Positions 44,671 to 53,835 of a stretch of 64,000 nt of DNA are shown one piece after another (the first letter of the stretch is position 1; every line of letters begins with the position of its first letter). The stretch covers positions 58,945-122,944 of the forward strand of contig NZ_JAJQMN010000013.1 in the NCBI RefSeq assembly GCF_028994775.1, read 5' to 3'. This DNA is from Promicromonospora iranensis. Its GTDB lineage: Bacteria; Actinomycetota; Actinomycetes; Actinomycetales; Cellulomonadaceae. The translations under genes and the position numbers were made by a program. Below the pieces are notes generated by a model that saw only the letters and a program-made list of their open reading frames with translations, was not told the origin of the DNA and made no database searches.

Positions 44671-45429
44671 TCAGAAAGCCCGAGTAATCATCGCCCGCTT
44701 CACTTCCTGAATGGCCTTCGTGACCTCGATCCCACGCGGGCAGGCCTCGGTGCAGTTGAAGGTCGTGCGGCACCGCCACACGCCCTCCTTGTCGTTGAGG
44801 ATCTCCAGGCGCTGCGAACCACCCTCGTCACGGCTGTCGAAGATGAACCGGTGCGCGTTCACGATCGCCGCCGGGCCGAAGTACTGGCCGTCCGTCCAGA
44901 ACACCGGGCAGGACGACGTGCACGCGGCGCACAGGATGCACTTGGTGGTGTCGTCGAACCGGGCGCGGTCCTCGGGGGACTGGTAGCGCTCCTTGGAGGG
45001 CTCGTTCCCGGTGGTGACGAGGAACGGCATGATCTCGCGGTAGGAGGCGAAGAACGGCTCCATGTCGACGACGAGGTCCTTCACGACCGGCAGGCCCTTG
45101 ATGGGCTCGACCGTGATCGGCTTGTCCGGGTTGACGTCCTTGAGGAGCGTCTTGCAGGCCAGCCGGTTGCGGCCGTTGATCCGCACCGCGTCCGAACCGC
45201 AGACGCCGTGCGCGCAGGAACGGCGGAACGTGAGCGAACCGTCCATGTCCCACTTGATCTTGTGCAGCGCGTCGAGCACGCGGTCGGTGCCGTGCGCCTC
45301 GACCGTGAAGTCCTCCCAGGTGGCCTCCTCGGACACCTCGGGGTTGAACCGCCGGACGCGCAGCGTCACCGTGAACGAGGGGATCTCGCCCGCGGGGGCA
45401 GGTGCGTCGGCTTCGAGTGTGGCAGTCAT
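44671..45429 (-). CDS. sdhB: Succinate dehydrogenase iron-sulfur subunit
   Basis: 252 residues. The N-terminal ferredoxin-like domain binds [2Fe-2S] through RRSCAHGVCGSDAVRINGRN then RLAC; the C-terminal domain carries CILCAACTSSCP and CRTTFNCTEACPRGI for the [4Fe-4S] and [3Fe-4S] clusters. It passes electrons from SdhA to the membrane quinone site of complex II. Its ATG shares one base with the stop of sdhA (TGATG). Last gene of the sdhCDAB operon, convergent with BrkB. Confidence 0.97.
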   Translation of the reverse strand: MTATLEADAPAPAGEIPSFTVTLRVRRFNPEVSEEATWEDFTVEAHGTDRVLDALHKIKWDMDGSLTFRRSCAHGVCGSDAVRINGRNRLACKTLLKDVNPDKPITVEPIKGLPVVKDLVVDMEPFFASYREIMPFLVTTGNEPSKERYQSPEDRARFDDTTKCILCAACTSSCPVFWTDGQYFGPAAIVNAHRFIFDSRDEGGSQRLEILNDKEGVWRCRTTFNCTEACPRGIEVTKAIQEVKRAMITRAF

Positions 45430-47261
45430 CAGTACTTACGCTCCATCGGCTCGTACCGGGTCTGGATGACGGGCTTGGAGCCCAGGACGACCTTGTAGCC
45501 GTCGAACTCCTCGACGTGGTCGAAGTAGCCCTCGATGTGGCCTTCGGCCTGGTCCGACGCCTCAGGCGGACGACGGTAGGCCATCGTGTGCAGCATGTAG
45601 TGGGCGTCGTCGCGGTTCGGGTAGTCCTCGCGGTAGTGACCGCCGCGCGACTCCTTGCGGTTGATGGCCGCCACCACGGTGACCTCGGCGATGTCGAGCA
45701 GGAAGCCCAGCTCGATGGCCTCGAGGAGGTCGGTGTTGAAGAGCTTTCCCTTGTCCTGCACCGACGCGTTGCGGTACCGCTTCTGCAGCTCACGGATGTC
45801 GGCCAGGGCCTCGTTCAGCGAATCGCCCGTGCGGAACACCTGGGCGTTGAGGTCCATGGTCTCCTGGAGCGCCTTGCGGATGTCCGCCACGCGCTCGCCG
45901 TCGGGCCGGTTGCGCATCTCGTCGAGCTGCGCGACCACGCGGACGGTCGGGTCTTCCGGGAGCTCGTGGAACGACGCCGTCTTGGCGTACTCCGCGGCCG
46001 CCCGGCCGGAACGCTTGCCGAACACGTTGATGTCGAGCAGCGAGTTGGTGCCGAGACGGTTGGAGCCGTGCACGGACACACACGCGACCTCGCCGGCGGC
46101 GTAGAGGCCCTTGACGACGTTGACGCCGTCGCGGAGCACCTCGCCCTTGACGTTGGTCGGCACGCCGCCCATCGCGTAGTGCGCGGTGGGGTAGACGGGC
46201 ACGGGCTCGGTGTAGGGCTCGATGCCCAGGTACGTGCGTGCGAACTCGGTGATGTCCGGGAGCTTGGCGTCGATGTGCGCGGGCTCCAGGTGCGTCAGGT
46301 CGAGCAGCACGTAGTCCTTGTTCGGACCGGCGCCCCTGCCCTCCCGCACCTCGTTCGCCATGGACCGGGCGACGATGTCGCGCGGCGCGAGGTCCTTGAT
46401 CGTCGGGGCGTAGCGCTCCATGAAGCGCTCACCCTCGGAGTTGCGCAGGATGCCGCCCTCGCCGCGGGCCGCCTCCGACAGCAGGATGCCGAGCCCCGCC
46501 AGACCTGTCGGGTGGAACTGGAAGAACTCCATGTCCTCCAGGGGCAGGCCGCGGCGGTACGCCAGGGCCATGCCGTCACCGGTCAGGGTGTGCGCGTTCG
46601 AGGTCGTCTTGAAGATCTTCCCGGCACCACCGGTGGCGAAGATGATCGCCTTGGCCTGGAACACGTGGATCTCGCCGGTGGCGAGGTCGTAGGCGACGAC
46701 GCCGGTCGCGTTGACCTCCTCGCCCTCCGCGATCTCCTCGGTGGTGAGGTCGTGGTCCGTGATGAGGTCCAGCACGTAGAACTCGTTGAAGAACTCCACG
46801 TCCTGCTTGACGCAGTTCTGGTAGAGCGTCTGGAGGATCATGTGACCGGTGCGGTCCGCGGCGTAGCACGCGCGGCGGACGGCGGACTGCCCGTGGTCGC
46901 GGGTGTGCCCGCCGAAGCGGCGCTGGTCGATCTTGCCCTCGGGGGTGCGGTTGAACGGAAGGCCCATCCGCTCCAGGTCGAGGACCGACTCGATCGCCTC
47001 CTTGGCGAGGATCTCGGCCGCGTCCTGGTCGACGAGGTAGTCACCGCCCTTGACGGTGTCGAACGTGTGCCACTCCCAGTTGTCGTCCTCGACGTTCGCG
47101 AGGGCTGCCGCCATGCCGCCCTGGGCGGCACCGGTGTGGGATCGGGTGGGGTACAGCTTGGAGATCACCGCGGTGCGGGCCTCCTTGGACGACTCGAGGG
47201 CGGCGCGCATCCCGGCGCCGCCGGCGCCGACGATGACAACGTCGTACTGATGGGTCTGCAT
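45429..47261 (-). CDS. sdhA: Succinate dehydrogenase flavoprotein subunit
   Basis: 610 residues from an ATG with AGGAGG-like sequence upstream. The FAD fold starts [20 protein letters not shown], and the covalent flavin-histidine lies in [15 protein letters not shown]. Substrate/catalytic segments include [21 protein letters not shown] and [20 protein letters not shown]. It oxidises succinate to fumarate in the TCA cycle. Gene order sdhC-sdhD-sdhA-sdhB on the minus strand, separated from sdhD by 59 bp, identifies a classic E-type-independent, quinone-linked complex II. Confidence 0.97.
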   Translation of the reverse strand: MQTHQYDVVIVGAGGAGMRAALESSKEARTAVISKLYPTRSHTGAAQGGMAAALANVEDDNWEWHTFDTVKGGDYLVDQDAAEILAKEAIESVLDLERMGLPFNRTPEGKIDQRRFGGHTRDHGQSAVRRACYAADRTGHMILQTLYQNCVKQDVEFFNEFYVLDLITDHDLTTEEIAEGEEVNATGVVAYDLATGEIHVFQAKAIIFATGGAGKIFKTTSNAHTLTGDGMALAYRRGLPLEDMEFFQFHPTGLAGLGILLSEAARGEGGILRNSEGERFMERYAPTIKDLAPRDIVARSMANEVREGRGAGPNKDYVLLDLTHLEPAHIDAKLPDITEFARTYLGIEPYTEPVPVYPTAHYAMGGVPTNVKGEVLRDGVNVVKGLYAAGEVACVSVHGSNRLGTNSLLDINVFGKRSGRAAAEYAKTASFHELPEDPTVRVVAQLDEMRNRPDGERVADIRKALQETMDLNAQVFRTGDSLNEALADIRELQKRYRNASVQDKGKLFNTDLLEAIELGFLLDIAEVTVVAAINRKESRGGHYREDYPNRDDAHYMLHTMAYRRPPEASDQAEGHIEGYFDHVEEFDGYKVVLGSKPVIQTRYEPMERKY

Positions 47262-47320
47262 CGGGCTCGATGCCTCCTGCTGAAGAGTTTCGGAGTGTGG
47301 GGCTGGGGGAAGTGCTGGTG

Positions 47321-47785
47321 CTACGCCGTGCAGAAGGAGGGCAGCAGCTCCGCGGGGGAGTTGGCCGGGCACGGGTCGAACGTGAAGATCACCAGGGTGC
47401 CGAGCACGACCACGACGGTGAACGCCAGGTAGAGCAGGCCCTTGAGGATGCCTCGCGTCATGTCACGCGTGGCGTAGTCGTTGATGATCGTGCGCACGCC
47501 GTTGGTGCCGTGGATCATGGCGAGCCACAGCATGAGGAGGTCCCAGACCTGCCACATCGGGTTGGCCCACTTGCCGGCGACGAAGCCGAAGTCGATCGCG
47601 TGGACGCCGTCGCCGACCATCAGGTTGACGAACAGGTGCCCGAAGATGAGGACCAGGAGCACGACGCCCGAGGCCCGCATGAAGACCCAGGAGTACAGCT
47701 CGTAGTTGCCGCGCGTCGTCCTGCGCCGCACGTACGGGGAGCGCGGGGAGTCGATCTTTGCCACCGCTGCGGTTCCGTGTGCCAT
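47321..47785 (-). CDS. sdhD: Succinate dehydrogenase hydrophobic membrane anchor subunit
   Basis: 154 residues with a polar N-terminus and three membrane helices ([60 protein letters not shown]). The histidines in LIFGHLF and [11 protein letters not shown] are candidates for heme b and quinone-site ligation. It anchors SdhAB with SdhC. The start shares a base with the sdhC stop (TGATG), so translation is coupled. Confidence 0.93.
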   Translation of the reverse strand: MAHGTAAVAKIDSPRSPYVRRRTTRGNYELYSWVFMRASGVVLLVLIFGHLFVNLMVGDGVHAIDFGFVAGKWANPMWQVWDLLMLWLAMIHGTNGVRTIINDYATRDMTRGILKGLLYLAFTVVVVLGTLVIFTFDPCPANSPAELLPSFCTA

Positions 47786-48168
47786 CAGTGACCCCCGGTG
47801 AAGACGTTGATGAGGTGCCGCGGCAGGAAGCCTGCCATCGTCACGACGAAGAGACCGATGACCACCCAGAGCATCGTCTTCTGGTACCGAGGGCCCTTGG
47901 CCCAGAAGTCCACCAGGAGGATGCGGATGCCGTTGAAGGCGTGGAAGACGATCGCGGCCACGAGCCCGGCCTCGCCGAGTCCCATGATCTCGGTCTGGTA
48001 GGTGCTGATCGCTGCGTTGTACGCCTCGGGGGACACGCGCACCAGCGCTGTGTCGAGCACGTGCACGAGCAAGAAGAAGAAGATCAGCACGCCGGTCACG
48101 CGGTGCGCGACCCATGACCACATGCCTTCACGGCCGCGGTATAACGTGCCTGCTGGTGCGGTGGGCAC
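47785..48168 (-). CDS. sdhC: Succinate dehydrogenase cytochrome b556 subunit
   Basis: 127 residues from a GTG. The family signature at the N-terminus is YRGREGMWSWVAHRVTGVLI followed by FFFLLVHVLDTAL, and the heme-ligand region is AIVFHAFNGIRILLVDF. Three membrane helices are present. It is the first gene of the operon; the 270-bp region to manC must contain divergent promoters for both. Pairs with SdhD to bind heme and menaquinone. Confidence 0.93.
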   Translation of the reverse strand: MPTAPAGTLYRGREGMWSWVAHRVTGVLIFFFLLVHVLDTALVRVSPEAYNAAISTYQTEIMGLGEAGLVAAIVFHAFNGIRILLVDFWAKGPRYQKTMLWVVIGLFVVTMAGFLPRHLINVFTGGH

Positions 48169-48437
48169 TTCGGGAGCCTCCTATGGCTGTCCGGCTGGGG
48201 GTGGCTGGTCCCCACTGTAATGACAACTGGTCGCCTTGATCGCCGCCCGGCGGCCCTTACGGGCATCAAGACGCGGCATTTGTGACTGATCCCACAGGGG
48301 AGATGTCGCCGCTTCGGGCACCCGTCAGGTTGCTCGCGCGTTGCTGCCCGGACCCGCCCCTGGGATCAACCAGGGTTCGCCCGGATTTCGGCGAGTTTTG
48401 GCTGCGGGAACACTGTCCGGCTGACATCCTGCGGGGC

Positions 48438-49571
48438 ATGACTTCGGCCGCCGCCCCATCGTCCCCGATCGACGACTTCTTCGCAGTGGTACCGGCCGGT
48501 GGGTCCGGCACCCGGCTCTGGCCGCTCTCCCGCGGCGGGGAGCCCAAGTTCCTGCACGACCTCGTGGGCTCGGGCATGTCCCTGCTCCAGGCCACCGAGC
48601 ACCGGCTGCGTCCGCTGGTGGGACCGGACGGCATCGTCCTCGTGACCGGGGAGCAGCACGTCGCCGCCTGCCGTGCGCAGCTGCCCGGCCTGTCCGCCGA
48701 CTCCGTGCTCGCCGAGCCGTCGCCGCGCGAGTCCATGGCGGCGATCGGCCTGGCGGCGGCCGTGCTGGAGAAGCGGCACGGCGACGTGGTGATCGGGTCG
48801 TTCGCCGCGGACCACGTGATCCATGGCACGCGCGCGTTCGAACTCGCGGTCCGGGAGGCGGTGGCCGCGGCGCGCGCCGGCTACGTGACGACCGTCGGGA
48901 TCGCGGCCTCCCGGCCGTCCACCGCGTTCGGGTACGTGCGCTCGGGCGAGCCGCTCGGGGTCGAGGGGGCACCGCACACGCTGCACGTGCGGGGATTCAC
49001 GGAGAAGCCGGACGCCGCCACGGCACGGCTCTACCTCGCCTCGGGCGAGTACCGGTGGAACGCGGGCATGTTCGTCTCGCGGACGTCTGTGCTCCTGGGG
49101 CACCTCGCCGAGCAGCGGCCCGAGCTGCACGACTCCCTGCGGCTCGTCGCGGACGCGTGGGACACCCCGCGCCGTGCCGAGGTGCTCGCGGACGTGTGGC
49201 CCGGCCTGGAGAAGATCGCGATCGACCACGCGGTGGCCGAGCCGGTCGCCGAGGCAGGCGGTGTCGCCGTCGTGCCGGGGACGTTCGGCTGGGACGACGT
49301 CGGGGACTACAACTCGCTCGCCGTCCTCCTGCCGTCCGACGACGACCGCGGTGCCAAGGTCCTGGGCGACCCGGCCGACGTGCTCCGCATCGACAGCGCC
49401 GGCTCCGTGGTGGTTCCGGCGTCGGGCCGGCTGGTGACGGTCCTGGGGCTGGACGACGTCGTGGTCGTCGACACGCCCGACGCGTTGCTCGTCACCACGC
49501 GGGCCCGTGCCCAGCAGGTGAAAGAGGTGGTGGCGGCGGTGCGTGAGCGGGGCCGCGAGGACCTTCTCTGA
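48438..49571 (+). CDS. manC: Mannose-1-phosphate guanylyltransferase
   Basis: 377 residues. The nucleotidyltransferase signature is VVPAGGSGTRLWPLSR (17-32), followed by LVTGEQHVAACRAQLPGLSA, the GSFAADHVI metal-binding region and GFTEKPDAATARLYLASGEY with RWNAGMFV. The GWDDVGDYNSL near residue 280 is typical of the GDP-mannose type. It makes GDP-mannose from mannose-1-phosphate and GTP for glycolipid and glycan synthesis. No phosphomannose isomerase domain is fused. Divergent from the sdh operon; an alternative product such as another nucleotide sugar is less likely. Confidence 0.9.
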   Translation: MTSAAAPSSPIDDFFAVVPAGGSGTRLWPLSRGGEPKFLHDLVGSGMSLLQATEHRLRPLVGPDGIVLVTGEQHVAACRAQLPGLSADSVLAEPSPRESMAAIGLAAAVLEKRHGDVVIGSFAADHVIHGTRAFELAVREAVAAARAGYVTTVGIAASRPSTAFGYVRSGEPLGVEGAPHTLHVRGFTEKPDAATARLYLASGEYRWNAGMFVSRTSVLLGHLAEQRPELHDSLRLVADAWDTPRRAEVLADVWPGLEKIAIDHAVAEPVAEAGGVAVVPGTFGWDDVGDYNSLAVLLPSDDDRGAKVLGDPADVLRIDSAGSVVVPASGRLVTVLGLDDVVVVDTPDALLVTTRARAQQVKEVVAAVRERGREDLL

Positions 49572-49667
49572 CCCAGCCCGGAGCCGCAGGTCTCACGGTC
49601 GTCCGCATGGTGGGACGGATCGTCCGCCACTGTGTCTCGCGGGCCGGACAGCGCTACCGTGGGTCAG

Positions 49668-50960
49668 GTGAACCCGACCCCGCAGCCCGTCAGTCTCGCC
49701 GACTTCGATCAGATCGTTTCGGGCGATCAGATGCCGGTGGGAGACGTGCCCGGAGGCAACGTGACGGATGTCGTAGCGGCGCTGGCCGCCCGTGTGAGGG
49801 AGCTGGCCGGGGCCCTGGACGCCGAGCTGATCGCGTTCCGCCGCGACGTGCACGCCCACCCGGAGCTGTCCCGCAAGGAGACCCGCACCACGCACGCCGT
49901 CGCCGCACGCCTGCGGGAGGCGGGCCTCGAGCCGCGCCTGCTACCCATCGGCTCGGGCCTGGTGTGCGACATCGGCCCCGACCGCGGCCCCGACGGCGAG
50001 GGCCGGGTCGGCCTGCGCGCCGACCTCGACGCCCTCCCGCTGCAGGAGACCAGCGGTGTGGAGTTCGCCTCGACCGAGCCGGGTGTCGCGCACGCCTGCG
50101 GGCACGACGTGCACACCACCGTGGTCCTCGGAGCGGGCCTCGTGCTCGCCCGCCTGGCGGAGGAGGGGCGGCTGCGGCGCGGCGTCCGGCTCTTCTTCCA
50201 GCCGGCCGAGGAGGTCTTCCCCGGCGGCGCCGAGGACATCATCAACCGCACCTCCGAGCTCGACGGCGTCGACCGCATGACGGCGCTGCACTGCGACCCC
50301 AAGTTCGACGTCGGCCACGTGGGCACCCGGATCGGCCCGATCACCTCGGCCAGCGACTCCGTGAGCGTGACGATCTCGTCGCCCGGCGGTCACACCTCCC
50401 GTCCGCACCTCACCGGTGACGTCGTCTTCGCGCTCGGCCAGGTCATCACGCAGACACCCGCCGTGCTCGGCCGCCGGCTCGACCCGCGGTCCGGCGTGAA
50501 CCTGACGTGGGGCGCGGTCCAGGCGGGCTCGACGCCCAACGCGATCCCGTCCACGGGCATCGTCAAGGGCACCCTGCGCTGCCTCGACGTGCGCGCGTGG
50601 GAGAAGGCGGGCGAGCTGGTGCGCGAGGCCGTGGAGCAGATCGTCGCCCCGTACGACGTGAGTGTCACGGTGACCGTGACGCACGGCGTGCCGCCGGTCG
50701 AGAACCAGGCGGCGGCCACCTGCGACCTCGAGGACGCGGTCCGCGAGGTCGTCGGCCCCGACGCCGTGCAGCTCACCGAGCAGTCCATGGGGGGCGAGGA
50801 CTTCGCCTGGTTCCTCCGCAAGGTGCCCGGCACCATGGCCCGCCTCGGCGTGCGCACCCCCGGCGGCCGCACCTACGACCTGCACCAGGGCGACCTCGTG
50901 GTCGACGAGCGAGCGATCGGCGTCGGCGTCCGTGCCCTCGCCCAGTTTGCGGCGAGCTGA
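49668..50960 (+). CDS. M20 family amidohydrolase
   Basis: 430 residues from a GTG. After a 50-residue extension, the amidohydrolase fold begins ELIAFRRDVHAHPELSRKET. The metal site is VAHACGHDVHTTVVLGAG, with LFFQPAEEVFPGGAEDIIN for the catalytic glutamates and STPNAIPSTGIVKGTLRCLD typical of the IAA-amino acid hydrolase/HipO branch. The cysteine of ACGHD is a metal ligand in this branch. It hydrolyses an N-acyl amino acid or related amide; the exact substrate is unknown. It is close upstream of the nucleoside uptake cluster but separated by a promoter-like region. Confidence 0.9.
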   Translation: MNPTPQPVSLADFDQIVSGDQMPVGDVPGGNVTDVVAALAARVRELAGALDAELIAFRRDVHAHPELSRKETRTTHAVAARLREAGLEPRLLPIGSGLVCDIGPDRGPDGEGRVGLRADLDALPLQETSGVEFASTEPGVAHACGHDVHTTVVLGAGLVLARLAEEGRLRRGVRLFFQPAEEVFPGGAEDIINRTSELDGVDRMTALHCDPKFDVGHVGTRIGPITSASDSVSVTISSPGGHTSRPHLTGDVVFALGQVITQTPAVLGRRLDPRSGVNLTWGAVQAGSTPNAIPSTGIVKGTLRCLDVRAWEKAGELVREAVEQIVAPYDVSVTVTVTHGVPPVENQAAATCDLEDAVREVVGPDAVQLTEQSMGGEDFAWFLRKVPGTMARLGVRTPGGRTYDLHQGDLVVDERAIGVGVRALAQFAAS

Positions 50961-51059
50961 CCGCAGGATGTTCCTGCCGATGACGCTTCGGTAACGACTT
51001 CCTCCGGTTACCGTCTCGAAACGCGAAATGCGGGATGCGCTGGCTACCCTCGGTGCGGT

Positions 51060-51090
51060 ATAGGGCCCGGATCTGTTTGGATAGGGCCCG
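51060..51090 (+). promoter_or_regulatory. Direct repeat upstream of the nucleoside-binding lipoprotein
   Basis: Two ATAGGGCCCG words (51060-51069 and 51081-51090) are spaced 21 bases start to start, that is two helical turns, and each is followed by TCTG or GATCTG. They sit 24-54 bases before the lipoprotein start, overlapping the likely promoter. An activator or repressor site for nucleoside control is plausible. Confidence 0.5.
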
Positions 51091-51113
51091 TCTGGACCAT
51101 CGAAGGAGCACCA

Positions 51114-52190
51114 GTGAAGAAGGCTGTTCGGCTCACCGCCCTCGCGGGAGCAGCGGCACTCGCACTCTCGGCGTGCGGCGCCGCCCCTGAAGAGACCACC
51201 GGTGGCGAGGCCACCAGTGACTTCAAGCCCTGCATCGTGTCGGACGCCGGTGGCTTCGACGACAAGAGCTTCAACCAGCTCAGCTTCGAAGGCGCCACGG
51301 CTGCCGCCGAGGAGCTCGGCACGGAGCTGGTCGACGTCCAGTCCGCGTCGGAGAGCGACTACAAGGGCAACGTCGAGTCGCTCGTCGCCGAGGGGTGCGA
51401 CGCGATCGTCACCGTCGGCTTCGCGCTGTCCGCCACCACCATCGAGTCGGCCACGGAGAACCCGGACATCGACTACATCCTCGTCGACGACGCCGCGGAC
51501 GCGGACTTCGACGGAAACGCCGACGCCGAGAACATCAAGCCGCTGCTGTACGACACGGCGCAGGCCGCGTTCCTCGCGGGTTACCTCTCCGCCGGCTACT
51601 CGGAGGCGGGCAAGGTCGGCACGTTCGGCGGTATGGACTTCCCGACCGTGACGATCTTCATGGACGGCTTCAAGCAGGGCGTCGACTACTACAACGAGAC
51701 CAAGGGCACCGACGTCGAGCTGGTCGGCTGGGACGGCAAGAAGGGCTCCTTCACGGGTGGCTTCGCGGCCGACCCGGCGGCGAAGACCACCGCTCAGAAC
51801 ATCCTGGACCAGGGTGTCGACGTGATCCTGCCGGTCGGCGGGCCCATCTACCAGTCCGCTATGGACGCCATCGCCGACTCCGGCGAGGACGTCGCCCTGG
51901 TGGGCGTCGACGCCGACTTCTACGAGTCGGACCCGGCCACGCAGGACCTCGTCCTGACCTCGATCCTCAAGGGGATGGACGTCTCGACGAAGGAGGCGGT
52001 CATCGCCTCGGGCAACGAGGAGTTCGACGCGACGCCGTACGTCGGCACCCTCGAGAACGGTGGGGTGGACCTCGCGCCGCTGCACAACTTCGAGGACAAG
52101 GTGGACCCGGCCCTCTGGGAAGAGGTCCAGACTCTCAAGGAGTCCATCATCGCCGGCGACGTCGAGGTGAAGTCCTACCTCGCCGAGTGA
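51114..52190 (+). CDS. BMP family nucleoside-binding lipoprotein
   Basis: 358 residues from a GTG preceded by CGAAGGAGC. The lipobox is LALSAC (C21). The mature part is a type 1 periplasmic-binding fold of the Bmp/PnrA family: FKPCIVSDAGGFDDKSFNQL is the signature, with AFLAGYLSAGYSEAGKVGTF and VGVDADFYESDPA. PnrA-type members bind purine and pyrimidine nucleosides. It is followed by an ATPase, two permeases and nucleoside-catabolic enzymes, which supports that ligand. A hairpin after the stop would favour high receptor levels. Confidence 0.93.
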   Translation: MKKAVRLTALAGAAALALSACGAAPEETTGGEATSDFKPCIVSDAGGFDDKSFNQLSFEGATAAAEELGTELVDVQSASESDYKGNVESLVAEGCDAIVTVGFALSATTIESATENPDIDYILVDDAADADFDGNADAENIKPLLYDTAQAAFLAGYLSAGYSEAGKVGTFGGMDFPTVTIFMDGFKQGVDYYNETKGTDVELVGWDGKKGSFTGGFAADPAAKTTAQNILDQGVDVILPVGGPIYQSAMDAIADSGEDVALVGVDADFYESDPATQDLVLTSILKGMDVSTKEAVIASGNEEFDATPYVGTLENGGVDLAPLHNFEDKVDPALWEEVQTLKESIIAGDVEVKSYLAE

Positions 52191-52236
52191 TGGCCTGGCA
52201 GGCTGATCGGTAGCCGTCAGAGACTTGACGCAAGAT

Positions 52237-52276
52237 GGTCCCGGGGGGCACGGCTCGCGCTGTGCGCCCCGGGACC
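52237..52276 (+). terminator. Intercistronic hairpin after the nucleoside receptor gene
   Basis: A 15-bp stem with one mismatch, GGTCCCGGGGGGCAC and GTGCGCCCCGGGACC, and a 10-nt loop. It lies between the lipoprotein gene and the ABC ATPase gene 36 bases further on, so it probably reduces downstream expression instead of ending it. Confidence 0.75.
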
Positions 52277-52311
52277 TGTCATGAGCAGGACCCCTTTCGG
52301 GAAGGATTCCT

Positions 52312-53835
52312 ATGCGGCTCGAGCTGCGCGGCATCACCAAGCGCTTCGGCGCGCTCGTCGCGAACGACCACATCGACCTGGTGGTTCAACCAGGCGAGAT
52401 CCACTCGCTCCTGGGCGAGAACGGGGCGGGCAAGTCCACCCTGATGAACGTGCTCTACGGCCTGTACGAGGCGGACGAGGGCGAGATCCTGCTGGACGAC
52501 GTGGTCCAGCACTTCTCCGGCCCCGGTGACGCGATGGGCGCCGGCATCGGCATGGTGCACCAGCACTTCATGCTCGTCCCGGTCTTCACCGTCGCCGAGA
52601 ACGTCATGCTCGGCCACGAGCAGACCCGCGGCGGCGGCCGCCTCGACCTGGAGGCCGCCCGCGCGCAGGTGCGGGAGATCTCCGCCCGGTTCGGCTTCCA
52701 CGTGGACCCCGACGCCGTCGTCGAGGACCTGCCGGTGGGCGTTCAGCAGCGCGTCGAGATCATCAAGGCGCTGTCCCGCAACGCGGACGTGCTGGTCTTC
52801 GACGAGCCGACGGCGGTGCTCACCCCGCAGGAGACCGACGAGCTGATGGCGATCATGCGCCAGCTGCGCGACGAGGGCTCCGCGATCGTGTTCATCACCC
52901 ACAAGCTGCGCGAGGTGCGCGCCGTCGCGGACCGCATCACCGTGATCCGCCACGGCAAGGTGGTGGGGGAGGCCCTGCCGACGGCGTCGGACGCCGAGCT
53001 CGCCTCGCTCATGGTGGGCCGCTCCGTCGAGCTGACCGTCCGCAAGGACGCGCCCACGCTGCACGACAACGGGCTGAAGGTCACCGACCTGGTGGTCACC
53101 AGCGAGTCGGGCACCGTGGTGGTCGACAACGTCAGCTTCGAGGTGCGCGGCGGCGAGGTGCTCGTCGTCGCGGGCGTGCAGGGCAACGGGCAGACCGAGC
53201 TCACCGAGGCCCTGCTCGGGCTGGAGGGCGACGTGTCGGGGAGCATCACGCTCGACGGCAAGGAGCTCGTGGGCCGGTCCGTGCGCCACATCCTCGACGC
53301 CGGTGTGGGCTTCGTCCCCGAGGACCGCACGCACGACGGCCTGATCGGCGAGTTCACCATCGCCGAGAACCTCATGCTCGACCGCTCCGACGGCCAGCCG
53401 TTCGTCAAGGGCGGCGCGCTCCAGCTCGGGTTCCGGGACAAGTTCGCGGAAGAGAAGGTCGCCGAGTTCGACGTCCGCACGCAGGGCATCACCACACCGG
53501 TGGGGCGTCTGTCGGGCGGCAACCAGCAGAAGGTGGTGCTCGCGCGCGAGCTGTCGCGCGACCTGCGCCTGTTCGTCGCGGCACAGCCGACCCGCGGCGT
53601 GGACGTGGGATCGATCGAGTTCATCCACAAGCGGATCATCGAGACCCGGGACGCCGGTGTTCCGGTGATGGTGGTCTCCACCGAGCTGGACGAGGCGGTG
53701 GCCCTGGCCGACCGCATCATGGTGATGTACCGCGGCACGGTGGTCGGCGTCGTACCCGCGGACACCCCGCGCGACGTGCTGGGTCTGATGATGGCGGGGA
53801 TCTCCCCGGAGGACGCGAAGGGAGAGGTCGCGTGA
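52312..53835 (+). CDS. Nucleoside ABC transporter ATP-binding protein (NupA/YufO type)
   Basis: 507 residues with two ABC domains. The first has Walker A GENGAGKS (35-42), a signature region DLPVGVQQRVEIIKAL, and Walker B LVFDEPTAVLTPQE. The second has the degenerate P-loop VQGNGQTEL typical of the NupA/RglC/BmrA-like family and LSGGNQQKVVLAREL. Only the first site is likely fully active. It powers the Bmp-dependent nucleoside importer. Its stop overlaps the next permease start (GTGA). Confidence 0.94.
   Translation: MRLELRGITKRFGALVANDHIDLVVQPGEIHSLLGENGAGKSTLMNVLYGLYEADEGEILLDDVVQHFSGPGDAMGAGIGMVHQHFMLVPVFTVAENVMLGHEQTRGGGRLDLEAARAQVREISARFGFHVDPDAVVEDLPVGVQQRVEIIKALSRNADVLVFDEPTAVLTPQETDELMAIMRQLRDEGSAIVFITHKLREVRAVADRITVIRHGKVVGEALPTASDAELASLMVGRSVELTVRKDAPTLHDNGLKVTDLVVTSESGTVVVDNVSFEVRGGEVLVVAGVQGNGQTELTEALLGLEGDVSGSITLDGKELVGRSVRHILDAGVGFVPEDRTHDGLIGEFTIAENLMLDRSDGQPFVKGGALQLGFRDKFAEEKVAEFDVRTQGITTPVGRLSGGNQQKVVLARELSRDLRLFVAAQPTRGVDVGSIEFIHKRIIETRDAGVPVMVVSTELDEAVALADRIMVMYRGTVVGVVPADTPRDVLGLMMAGISPEDAKGEVA

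Noticed and set aside
48235..48270. CTTGAT/ATCAAG structure in the sdhC-manC intergenic region
   Set aside because: Short arms with a bulge and several competing folds; no convincing regulatory role assigned.
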